Source: Cyanobacteria bacterium HKST-UBA02
GTDB taxonomy: Bacteria; Cyanobacteriota; Vampirovibrionia; Obscuribacterales; Obscuribacteraceae
Reading direction: 5' to 3'
Length of the DNA: 11,976 bases
NCBI GenBank assembly: GCA_020431945.1
Contig: JAGQHH010000406.1
Location: 1 to 11,976 of the forward strand
The notes below the pieces were generated by a model that was not told where the DNA came from, made no database searches, and was given only the letters and a program-made list of their open reading frames with translations. Shown piece by piece: positions 1-5,801 of this stretch. Position 1 is the stretch's first letter, and each line of letters starts with the position of its first letter. The position numbers and the translations under genes are program-made.

Positions 1-705
1 CCACCAGGTGGCATAAGTGCTGAATCGGAAACCCCGCTCGTGATCGAATTTTTCCGCGGCTCTGATCAGACCGAGATTACCCTCTTGAATCAGATCGAGA
101 AACTGCATGCCCCGCCCGGAATACTTCTTGGCGATGGAGACCACCAGGCGGAGGTTGGCCTGGACTAGCTGGCGTTTGGCTATCGCACCGTCGGCGCCAC
201 CAGTACCGATCTTTCGGGCGAGCTCGATTTCCTGAGCAGCAGTGAGAAGCGGGATCGAGCCTATCTCTTTGAGATAGAGCCTGACCGGATCACTCTGGGC
301 GAGCCCCCAGGAGCTGTCGGCATTGAGAGCGACGATATCTTCCGGTTCGCTCTCGTCGTCCTCGAATTCTACAGGCTCGTCATCGTCGAAGATTATGGTC
401 TCCTCGTCGTCATCTTCGAAGTTGGACCTTGTAACACGTCCGCGCTCCTGACCTTTCTTCTTGTCCTGCTTCTCTTTCTTGCCGGCAGGCTCGAGCTTCG
501 ATTTCACCTTTTCGGATAACTCCTCCGGAACATCGATAGAACGGACGAACTCGCTCAGACGCTCTTTGACGGACTGATTGTCTGACCAGCGAGAATTGCA
601 GGATTCGCAGCCTGTGAGATGGCGATAGACCACCGCCGACTTCTCGGAGTTCATATCGTTGGCAAGCATCGATTCGATCTCGACTACAACATCCTTGCAC
701 TTCAT
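1..705 (-). CDS. Fusion: N-terminal zinc anti-sigma (ZAS) domain + RpoD-like sigma-70 factor, 3' end outside window
   Basis: I read 235 codons without a stop from ATG 705-703 to the window edge; the C-terminus is missing. Residues 1-36 carry C3, H29, C33 and C36, which is Cx25Hx3Cx2C, the zinc-binding motif of ZAS anti-sigma factors and the same spacing I recall for RsrA. A charged linker follows, Lys-rich then strongly acidic (about residues 70-125). Next comes sigma region 1.2 ([17 protein letters not shown]) and region 2 ([42 protein letters not shown]). Sigma-70 recruits RNA polymerase core to promoters; ZAS domains normally sequester ECF sigmas. The start overlaps the ECF sigma stop (ATGA), and GAGGA lies 8 bases upstream. 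No in-frame Met lies between residue 18 and region 2, so the fusion is not an annotation artefact of start choice. Regions 3 and 4 are not visible, so a primary versus alternative sigma cannot be decided. Confidence 0.9.
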   Translation of the reverse strand, partial: MKCKDVVVEIESMLANDMNSEKSAVVYRHLTGCESCNSRWSDNQSVKERLSEFVRSIDVPEELSEKVKSKLEPAGKKEKQDKKKGQERGRVTRSNFEDDDEETIIFDDDEPVEFEDDESEPEDIVALNADSSWGLAQSDPVRLYLKEIGSIPLLTAAQEIELARKIGTGGADGAIAKRQLVQANLRLVVSIAKKYSGRGMQFLDLIQEGNLGLIRAAEKFDHERGFRFSTYATWW

Positions 706-1256
706 GAGACATTCCTCGAATCGGTCTTCCTGTGAGTCAGCCTCCGGCGTACATAGTCCCGAGCCCTGGAGAGCCTGGACATGACAGTCCCGATGGGAAT
801 CCCCAGGACGGAGGCTATGTCTTCATAAGAGAGGTCGGAGATATGCCTGAGCAGCAGGGGCATGACGAGCTTTTCTGGCATCGTATTCAATACCGCTTTG
901 AGTTCCGGGTCCCCTTCGGTCTCGCAGATTCGCTCCTCGGGTCCCGGCGTCCACGACTCCACAGCAATCTGCTCGGTGAGATCCTCGGACAGATCTACCA
1001 GGGGCGGTCTTCTGGTGCTCTTCCGGAAGTGGTCCCGAAGATTATTAATCAGAATCTGGGAAAGCCAGGACTGAGGGTCCCCTTCTTTCTTCAAACCGGC
1101 AAAAGCCCTGTAAGCTTTCAAATAAGTCTCCTGTACCAGATCCTCGGCATCAGCCCTGTTTCCCACCCGGGAATAAGCCAACCGGTAGAGCCGGTCCAGA
1201 TGAGGCAGCGTGATTGCCTCGAATCGCTCTTTCAAAGACTCCCCTGTACCGGCCAT
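702..1256 (-). CDS. ECF-family RNA polymerase sigma factor (SigR-like)
   Basis: A 184-residue ECF sigma factor of normal family length. Region 2 is at about residues 10-80, with [17 protein letters not shown] and the region 2.4 segment [17 protein letters not shown]. An acidic linker follows. Region 4 is at about 118-175, with the helix-turn-helix [24 protein letters not shown] sigmas direct polymerase to a small stress regulon and are usually held by a cognate anti-sigma encoded just downstream. Here the downstream gene overlaps by four bases (ATGA) and starts with a ZAS domain. I chose ATG 1256 over the TTG just before it because AAGGGG (1272-1267) is well placed for ATG. Region 2 wording resembles the SigR/ECF12 type of redox-stress sigma, by recollection of the family and not by a search. 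Confidence 0.93.
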   Translation of the reverse strand: MAGTGESLKERFEAITLPHLDRLYRLAYSRVGNRADAEDLVQETYLKAYRAFAGLKKEGDPQSWLSQILINNLRDHFRKSTRRPPLVDLSEDLTEQIAVESWTPGPEERICETEGDPELKAVLNTMPEKLVMPLLLRHISDLSYEDIASVLGIPIGTVMSRLSRARDYVRRRLTHRKTDSRNVS

Positions 1257-1275
1257 CAAAAAAGATCCCCTTCAC

Positions 1276-1290
1276 TCTAACAATGTTAGA
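1276..1290. promoter_or_regulatory. Perfect 15-bp palindrome upstream of the ECF sigma gene (possible operator)
   Basis: TCTAACA-A-TGTTAGA has 7-bp arms around one central base. It overlaps the -10/start region of the SigR-like promoter and lies 20 bases before the sigma start codon, the expected place for a repressor site. The protein that would bind it is unknown. Confidence 0.4.
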
Positions 1291-1314
1291 CGCACGAGCC
1301 AAAAACTTTATTCC
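1289..1314 (-). promoter_or_regulatory. Candidate SigR-type autoregulatory promoter
   Basis: On the minus strand GGAAT (1314-1310) is followed by exactly 18 bases and then GTC (1291-1289). SigR promoters have the form GGAAT-N18-GTT, so this is one base off. The predicted transcript would start near 1281 and keep the AAGGGG ribosome binding site of the ECF gene. Autoregulation is the rule for ECF sigmas. The match is short, so chance cannot be excluded. Confidence 0.4.
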
Positions 1315-1341
1315 CTGCTTGCGGGTCATTTTTTTAACGGG

Positions 1342-1848
1342 TCACAGGTTATTCCAGGCCCAGGAAATCTCGACAAGGGCTTCTCCGGGCAGGGGACCGA
1401 GCTCGAAGCGATCGAGACAAAGCTTCAATCTTTCTAGCTCCGGGGGATCGAGACTCTCGAATCGAGGGAAAAGCTCAGCCAGCTGGACACCTACAAAATA
1501 TGGATTGGCCGAAGGGCGAACAATATAGGAGCCAGGAGGCAGAAAACCCTCTTCGGACTCGTCGGTGAGCAGTAGTCCTGAAATTAGAAAAGACCCTGAA
1601 GGACCGACAAGGAAAAAAGCAAACTCGTCGATCACATTCTCGTCATCTTCAGAGAAAATGCTGACCAGGGCAGCATCACGCATCAGGTCTCGCAAGCGCG
1701 TTCCTTTCGGAAGCAGCCTGGCAGCCTTGTGGCTCGACCAGTAGATGAGGGCGCCTGGATCACCGATTGCTATGGCAATCTCTTCGATGGTTCGTATGAA
1801 AGGCAGGAACTTGGAAGGAAGCAGGATCTTTTCATGAAGCCTGGCCAT
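1342..1848 (-). CDS. Unrecognised 168-residue protein (weak resemblance to DICT sensory domains)
   Basis: I do not recognise this protein with certainty. It is mostly soluble, with no signal peptide. Visible features are an N-terminal helix (KILLPSKFLPFIRTIEEI), a central part with GDPGALIYWSSHKAARLLP, RDLMRDAALVSIF and FAFFLVGPSGSFLISGLL, and an acidic C-terminal half ending in WAWNNL. The order (effector helix, RxRDLxxxAALV, then an xFxVxGPxxSFLxxG strand pair) loosely recalls the DICT sensory domain of cyanobacterial signalling proteins; this is a low-confidence guess. GGAG sits 8 bases before ATG 1848, supporting the start. It lies 30 bases downstream of the small membrane protein gene and is probably co-transcribed with it and the TPR lipoprotein. 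The SigR-like promoter separates it from the sigma pair. Confidence 0.7.
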   Translation of the reverse strand: MARLHEKILLPSKFLPFIRTIEEIAIAIGDPGALIYWSSHKAARLLPKGTRLRDLMRDAALVSIFSEDDENVIDEFAFFLVGPSGSFLISGLLLTDESEEGFLPPGSYIVRPSANPYFVGVQLAELFPRFESLDPPELERLKLCLDRFELGPLPGEALVEISWAWNNL

Positions 1849-1878
1849 GGTCTGGGCTCCGGGATGCGCGCCATATAC

Positions 1879-2067
1879 TTATACTCTCGCACAGACCGAG
1901 GCGAAACAGTAGAGCAGACCGGATATCAGAAGAACAGCGCCAAGAAGCGGCACCGAAGTGATCTCCTCCAGGTCGGCACTTTTCAGGCACTGCGGCAGAC
2001 AGCGAAGGAAAGCTAGGCCACTTCCGGATAGGGCGAGACCAAACAAGAAAACCATGGGATCGTGCAT
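1879..2067 (-). CDS. Small two-helix membrane protein, 62 residues
   Basis: Unrecognised. Two hydrophobic stretches, residues about 5-22 (MVFLFGLALSGSGLAFL) and about 38-58 (VPLLGAVLLISGLLYCFASV), flank a short polar loop containing LKSADLEE, so a helical hairpin in the inner membrane is likely. Its ATG shares one base with the TGA of the upstream TPR lipoprotein (TGATG at 2069-2065), a sign of translational coupling. GAGAAGGGG lies just upstream inside that gene. The coupling is the main reason to accept so short a frame. It may anchor or assist the lipoprotein, but this is inference from position only. Confidence 0.7.
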   Translation of the reverse strand: MHDPMVFLFGLALSGSGLAFLRCLPQCLKSADLEEITSVPLLGAVLLISGLLYCFASVCARV

Positions 2068-2870
2068 CAGTAATCGAGCCCCTTCTCATTGCGACGTTTG
2101 ACAGCCTCGACTATCTGGCGCCCATTGCGCTCCATGGCAGCAGCCTCCCGACCGCGTTTCTGACGCTTGAGCATACCGGCATAGTTCAAAATCGATTCTC
2201 CCTGTGCTTGCTGGGCATGGGATATCACCCGCAGACCGGCGACCTGCTTGTACCATTTCTCAGCCTCTTCCAGCCGTCCCTGGCGCTCGAGAAATTGAGC
2301 CAGGGCGTCGAAAGCCTGGGGCGAGCTGATGCACTGGACGAGATCCGCTTCCCGGGCTTCCACCTTCTCCGCCGCTTCTCTGTATATCTGCTCGGCTTCT
2401 TTTGTGCGTCCGGTCTTCTCGTACACCAGGCCGAGACCATCGAGGATGCTCACCATGGCAGGCGAGATTCCGCCTGACATATTCTTCTCCTCCAGGGGTC
2501 TGGCAAGGTTGAGATAACGCTCGGCTTGATCGTATTTCTCGAGCTTGAGATAGCACTGGGCGGGCCAGACATAATCGCTGGCCGAATGGCTGCCCCGCCC
2601 TTTCGAGCTCACTTCCGCCGAACGCTCGAATTCAAGAGCGGCTTTCTCGAACTCGCCTTTCCGGTAATGAATCAGGCCCAGGCGGAAAAGCGCGCTGGAA
2701 AGCTGGCTGTAGACAGCGCCGGGCTCTTTGCGATAACGCTCTTCCAGGCTGGTAACAAGGCTTTTCTGTTGCGTTTCTTCCACGTCCACGCTCTCCCGGC
2801 TCTGGCAAGCGCCGGCGCCACCCAGCACCAGAAGCGCCACTAAAACCAGAGCTCTACTCGATTTAGACAT
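2067..2870 (-). CDS. TPR-repeat lipoprotein
   Basis: 267 residues. The N-terminus is a lipoprotein signal: MSKSS, a hydrophobic core ALVLVALLVLGGAG, then the lipobox AGAC with Cys22 as the expected lipidated residue. The rest is at least five tetratricopeptide repeats, for example SALFRLGLIHYRKGEFEKA, SILDGLGLVYEKTGRTKEAE and FDALAQFLERQGRLEEAEKW. TPR arrays are protein-docking scaffolds, so this should be a membrane-tethered assembly factor facing away from the cytoplasm. The frame stays open upstream to 3212, but that extension runs over the divergent kinase gene and hides the signal peptide. ATG 2870 is therefore preferred, with GGGAGG about 13 bases upstream. It is first in an operon with the two following small genes. 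The partner is unknown. Confidence 0.85.
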   Translation of the reverse strand: MSKSSRALVLVALLVLGGAGACQSRESVDVEETQQKSLVTSLEERYRKEPGAVYSQLSSALFRLGLIHYRKGEFEKAALEFERSAEVSSKGRGSHSASDYVWPAQCYLKLEKYDQAERYLNLARPLEEKNMSGGISPAMVSILDGLGLVYEKTGRTKEAEQIYREAAEKVEAREADLVQCISSPQAFDALAQFLERQGRLEEAEKWYKQVAGLRVISHAQQAQGESILNYAGMLKRQKRGREAAAMERNGRQIVEAVKRRNEKGLDY

Positions 2871-2935
2871 TTCCCGGAATTTGCCTCCCTGATCGGACCT
2901 AAAGTCTACAGCCGGAGAGCGGAATTTAGACCGGT

Positions 2936-2941
2936 TATAAT
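2936..2941 (+). promoter_or_regulatory. Perfect -10 box TATAAT placed for leaderless transcription
   Basis: TATAAT ends 7 bases before ATG 2949, so transcription would start at or next to the A of the start codon. There is no Shine-Dalgarno sequence before this ATG, which fits a leaderless mRNA. No recognisable -35 box lies at the right distance. Confidence 0.5.
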
Positions 2942-2948
2942 CGATTTC

Positions 2949-3860
2949 ATGCCGCAGACCTGGGACGCCGAGCTGGTGGTGGATGAGGACCTTGCCAGGA
3001 AGCTGGTGGCGGACCAGTTCGATTCCCTGACAATAGAATCCATCGAGCATCTTGGCAGCGGCTGGGACAATACCGCTTATCTGATCAACGGCGAGCTGGT
3101 CTTTCGCTTTCCCCGGCGCGCCGTTGCGGTGCCCTTCATAGATAGGGAATCGCTTACCCTGCCCGAGCTCAGCCGCCATCTGCCCCTGACGATACCGGTG
3201 CCGCTCTACCATGGTCAGGCATCTTCCGAATATCCCTGGCCTTTCGCCGGCTACCGGATCATAGCCGGGACCACTGCCTGCCGAGCCGGTCTCGATCGGC
3301 AGAGCCGGGTGGACTTGGCTCCGGTCCTGGCAGAATTCCTGAGCTGCTTACATGAGTTACCGGTGCACGACTATCCGGCTCTCGCTCTCGATTCGATAGG
3401 CAAGCTCGATCTGGACAGAGTCCGGGAGCGCTCGGTCGGCTATTTGAAAGAGCTGCCGGAGCTGGGGCTGGGCAAATATGTCCGGACCGTCGAAGAGGCT
3501 TATGACGCCTGCCTGAATATCAGCCCGGAGTGCTGCCCGGTGGTGGTGCATGGCGATTTCTATGTCCGCCACCTGATCGTTGAGGAAAGCCGGATTACCG
3601 GTGTGATCGACTGGGGCGATCTGCACCTGGGTAATCCGGCTGTGGATCTCAGTATCGTACGCTCATTCCTGCCACCGGAAGCCCATGCTCGATTCCGGGA
3701 GACTTACGGGTCGATCTCGGAAAGCGCCTGGAAACTCGCCGGCATGCGGGCAGCCTTCTATGGACTGGCCCTTGCCAGTTATGGTTTTGCTAACGGTGAT
3801 GCGATGATTGCAAACGAAGCACGAACAGCGCTTGCTTTCGTCGCAGAAAGCCTTCTCTAA
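2949..3860 (+). CDS. Aminoglycoside phosphotransferase (APH)-fold small-molecule kinase
   Basis: 303 residues, normal for APH-family (choline-kinase-like) enzymes that transfer phosphate from ATP to small molecules such as sugars, amino alcohols or antibiotics. Visible motifs are the N-lobe loop LGSGWDNTAYLINGELVFRF (about 36-55), the catalytic loop HGDFYVRH with H201 and D203 (catalytic base), and GVIDWGD with metal-binding D221. GNPAVDLS then follows. The residue normally Asn five after the catalytic Asp is His208, a variant I recall in one branch of the family (HGDLxxRH). The substrate cannot be told; calling it a resistance gene would go beyond the evidence. It diverges from the TPR lipoprotein operon across a 78-base gap and converges on the next gene with two bases between stop codons. 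Confidence 0.88.
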   Translation: MPQTWDAELVVDEDLARKLVADQFDSLTIESIEHLGSGWDNTAYLINGELVFRFPRRAVAVPFIDRESLTLPELSRHLPLTIPVPLYHGQASSEYPWPFAGYRIIAGTTACRAGLDRQSRVDLAPVLAEFLSCLHELPVHDYPALALDSIGKLDLDRVRERSVGYLKELPELGLGKYVRTVEEAYDACLNISPECCPVVVHGDFYVRHLIVEESRITGVIDWGDLHLGNPAVDLSIVRSFLPPEAHARFRETYGSISESAWKLAGMRAAFYGLALASYGFANGDAMIANEARTALAFVAESLL

Positions 3861-3862
3861 CT

Positions 3863-4183
3863 CTAGATTAGAGCTCTGTCGATATCCTGGATATCGAGCT
3901 GTGTCTTTCTCAGGTCCTGATAGGTGCTATCCAGATCTCTGGTCAGGCGGTCCAGGGTGGAGCCGTACCGGCTGTCGTCATTTCTTCTTTTCAGATCGTC
4001 TATGCGCTTCTGAATCGAATCCTTCGACTTGAGCAGGTCGGATTCTTTGTTGACCAGCTCGAACCGGCGCTGTTTGAGAGCGCTGTAAACGGCGGCATCG
4101 GACCCCAGCGCCATTGCCGGTACCTGACTGAGAATCAGGGCACCCAATATTAGCGATACTGTCTTTATTGCCTTGGTGTTCAT
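3863..4183 (-). CDS. Small secreted coiled-coil protein
   Basis: 106 residues, unrecognised. Residues 1-26 form a classical signal peptide (MNTKAIKTVSL..LSQVPAMA) with probable cleavage after AMA. The mature part is almost entirely charged helix with coiled-coil character (KQRRFELVNKESDLLKSKDS, then RIDDLKRRND, and LDRLTRDLDSTYQDLRKTQL). The product is probably periplasmic or exported and oligomeric. The start ATG 4183 has a strong GAGGGAGGG 7 bases upstream; an open extension to 4264 would hide the signal peptide and is rejected. The gene diverges from the MocR regulator gene, so the intergenic operators could also affect it. Confidence 0.78.
   Translation of the reverse strand: MNTKAIKTVSLILGALILSQVPAMALGSDAAVYSALKQRRFELVNKESDLLKSKDSIQKRIDDLKRRNDDSRYGSTLDRLTRDLDSTYQDLRKTQLDIQDIDRALI
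3879..3897. repeat. Perfect 19-bp palindrome inside the 3' end of the coiled-coil gene
   Basis: TCGATATCC-T-GGATATCGA is a perfect inverted repeat. In coding terms it arises from the repeated residues DIQDID. As RNA it can form an 8-bp stem with a CTG loop, 18 bases past the stop codon of the plus-strand kinase gene, so it could protect or end that transcript. There is no T-run, so it is not a standard terminator. Confidence 0.5.
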
Positions 4184-4252
4184 TTGTTTCCCTCCCTCGG
4201 CTGCAATTGCCTCCTCAGGTATGGGGAAAGAGTAACAATTAAATTGGCATTG

Positions 4253-4269
4253 CAAAAGTGCCACTTTTG
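4253..4269. promoter_or_regulatory. 17-bp palindrome, candidate MocR operator site 1
   Basis: CAAAAGTG-C-CACTTTTG is a perfect inverted repeat in the gap between the divergent coiled-coil and mocR genes. Read on the minus strand it contains AAAGTGG, the core of the PdxR/MocR binding motif recalled from Corynebacterium (AAAGTGGWCTA). Confidence 0.5.
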
Positions 4270-4280
4270 TGATTTACTAC

Positions 4281-4290
4281 CAGTCCACTT
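4281..4290. promoter_or_regulatory. Candidate MocR operator site 2 (AAGTGGACTG on the minus strand)
   Basis: This second AAGTGG core lies 24 bases from the first, in the same orientation. MocR-family regulators commonly bind two direct repeats near a promoter. The second site matches the remembered PdxR motif more closely (AAGTGGACT). It lies 32 bases before the mocR start, suggesting autoregulation. Confidence 0.45.
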
Positions 4291-4321
4291 AACAATATCA
4301 AAAGCCCGAAAGACCTGCTCA

Positions 4322-5800
4322 ATGGACCTCCTTATAAATGTAGACCCGGCAAGCCCCACTCCCCTGCACCGGCAGATCTACGAAGAGCTGCGACGGGCAA
4401 TCTTTTCCGGGCGTCTTCCCGGCGGGAAGAAAATCCCGTCCACCCGCACCATGGCTCGCACCCTTGGTGTATCCCGGGCCACAGTCACCCTGGCTTATGA
4501 CTATCTCCTGGGGGAAGGCTATTTCGAAGCCCACGGAGGCTCCGGCACCTATGTATCGCGCAAGCTCCCGGACGATCTCATCCAGGCGGCGCCTGTCGGA
4601 GCCGACCTGAGCCAGCCGGCGCCGGGACCCCGGGCTCTCTCTTCGTACGGCAGCGCTCTCAGGCAAAGAGAGTGGCTCGACTACTCGGACGTGGAGCCCG
4701 AGATCCAGTTCTCCTTCGGTCGTCCGGATCTGGACGAATTCCCCATGCGGATCTGGAGCCAGCTCATGACCCGCCATTGCCGCAACGGCAATTTCACTCT
4801 TTTAGATTGCCCCAGCAGGGCAGCCGGTTATCTTCCCCTGCGTCAGGCGATCAGCTCATATCTTGCAAGAGCCCGGGCTCTTCCCTGCAAGCCCGAGCAG
4901 GTGATTGTCGTAAACGGCTCCCAGCAGGCCCTGGATCTGGTCACCAGAGTGGTGCTCGATCCCGGCGACCGTGTCGGCATCGAAGAGCCGGGCTATATCG
5001 GCGCCCAGAAAGCTTTCCAGGCTCAGGGAGCTCGTCTCGAGCCGCTATTCATCGACAGCAATGGCGTCAAGACAGACTATCTCAAGGCACGTTACGAGAC
5101 CGACGGTCCTGATCGTCTCAAGCTCCTCTACCTGACACCATCGCATCAGTACCCCACCGGGGTGGTGCTTTCCCTGGGACGGCGCATGGAGATACTCTCC
5201 TTTGCCTCCCGGACCGGCTGCCTGATCATCGAGGACGATTATGACAGCGAATACCGATACAGCGGCAGACCGATACCGGCCCTGGCTGGTATCGATCATG
5301 GTGGCAGCGTGCTCTATGTGGGGACATTCTCCAAAGTGATACTGCCGGCTCTACGGCTCGGTTATCTGGTAGTTCCGGAAGATCTCGTGGAAGTTTTCAC
5401 CCGGGCGAAATGGCTGGTGGACAGGCATTCATCCCTTCTTCAACAGCAGGTCCTCGCCGACTTCATTGCCGAGGGGCATCTCGAAAGACATGTCCGCCGG
5501 ATGCGCGCCCTCTACGAGAGAAAACGGCGGCTCGTACTGGAGATGCTTCGGGGACTCTTTGAAGAGCGAGTGCAGATAAGCGGAGACAATGCCGGCATCA
5601 ATGTCCTGGTCCGCATCGAGTCCGGGCTGAGCGACCGGGAGTTGATGGAGAAAGCAGCAGAGGCCGGCATAGGAATTACCAGCACAGCACAGCTCTATCT
5701 CTCCCAGGCGCCGCGGGGAGAGTTTCTGCTCAATTACGGAGGGATCGAGGAAAGAGATCTGATCGAAGGGCTCACCCGGCTCCGGGCCATAGTCGATTAA
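4322..5800 (+). CDS. MocR/PdxR-type regulator (GntR winged helix fused to class I aminotransferase domain)
   Basis: 492 residues, normal for MocR proteins. Residues 14-78 form a GntR-type winged helix-turn-helix (TPLHRQIYEELRRAI, IPSTRTMARTLGVSRATV, GSGTYV). From about 130 there is a fold-type I aminotransferase domain with YLTPSHQYPTGVV, the EDDYDSEYRYSGRP motif and GTFSK with K338 as the expected pyridoxal-phosphate lysine. Such proteins sense pyridoxal phosphate or an amine adduct. PdxR, GabR and others control vitamin B6, GABA, taurine or ectoine genes. No such pathway gene is next to it, so the regulated pathway is unknown and autoregulation is the only sequence-supported target. ATG 4322 places the usual MocR N-terminus directly; the open frame upstream adds 46 residues that look non-coding. 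Its stop is one base from the convergent kinase stop. Confidence 0.92.
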   Translation: MDLLINVDPASPTPLHRQIYEELRRAIFSGRLPGGKKIPSTRTMARTLGVSRATVTLAYDYLLGEGYFEAHGGSGTYVSRKLPDDLIQAAPVGADLSQPAPGPRALSSYGSALRQREWLDYSDVEPEIQFSFGRPDLDEFPMRIWSQLMTRHCRNGNFTLLDCPSRAAGYLPLRQAISSYLARARALPCKPEQVIVVNGSQQALDLVTRVVLDPGDRVGIEEPGYIGAQKAFQAQGARLEPLFIDSNGVKTDYLKARYETDGPDRLKLLYLTPSHQYPTGVVLSLGRRMEILSFASRTGCLIIEDDYDSEYRYSGRPIPALAGIDHGGSVLYVGTFSKVILPALRLGYLVVPEDLVEVFTRAKWLVDRHSSLLQQQVLADFIAEGHLERHVRRMRALYERKRRLVLEMLRGLFEERVQISGDNAGINVLVRIESGLSDRELMEKAAEAGIGITSTAQLYLSQAPRGEFLLNYGGIEERDLIEGLTRLRAIVD

Positions 5801-5801
5801 A

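Noticed and set aside
410..712. Minus-strand 100-codon frame starting at ATG 712
   Set aside because: It lies in another frame of the ZAS-sigma fusion; its product is Arg/Cys-rich noise, whereas the true frame gives known motifs throughout.
1256..1259. TTG 1259 as start of the ECF sigma
   Set aside because: The adjacent ATG 1256 is better spaced from AAGGGG and is the more usual start.
732..1280. Plus-strand frame of 182 codons opposite the ECF sigma gene
   Set aside because: It is the antisense shadow of a clear sigma factor and has no recognisable domain.
1274..1302. Sigma-70 style boxes TTGGCT-N17-TAGAGT before the ECF gene
   Set aside because: Only four of six bases match in each box, and the predicted start would remove the AAGGGG ribosome site; the SigR-type match fits better.
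2871..3212. N-terminal extension of the TPR lipoprotein
   Set aside because: It overlaps the divergent APH-fold gene and would bury the lipoprotein signal.
3861..3873. CTCTA-GAT-TAGAG hairpin at a convergent junction as a terminator
   Set aside because: The stem has five AT-rich pairs and no T-run.
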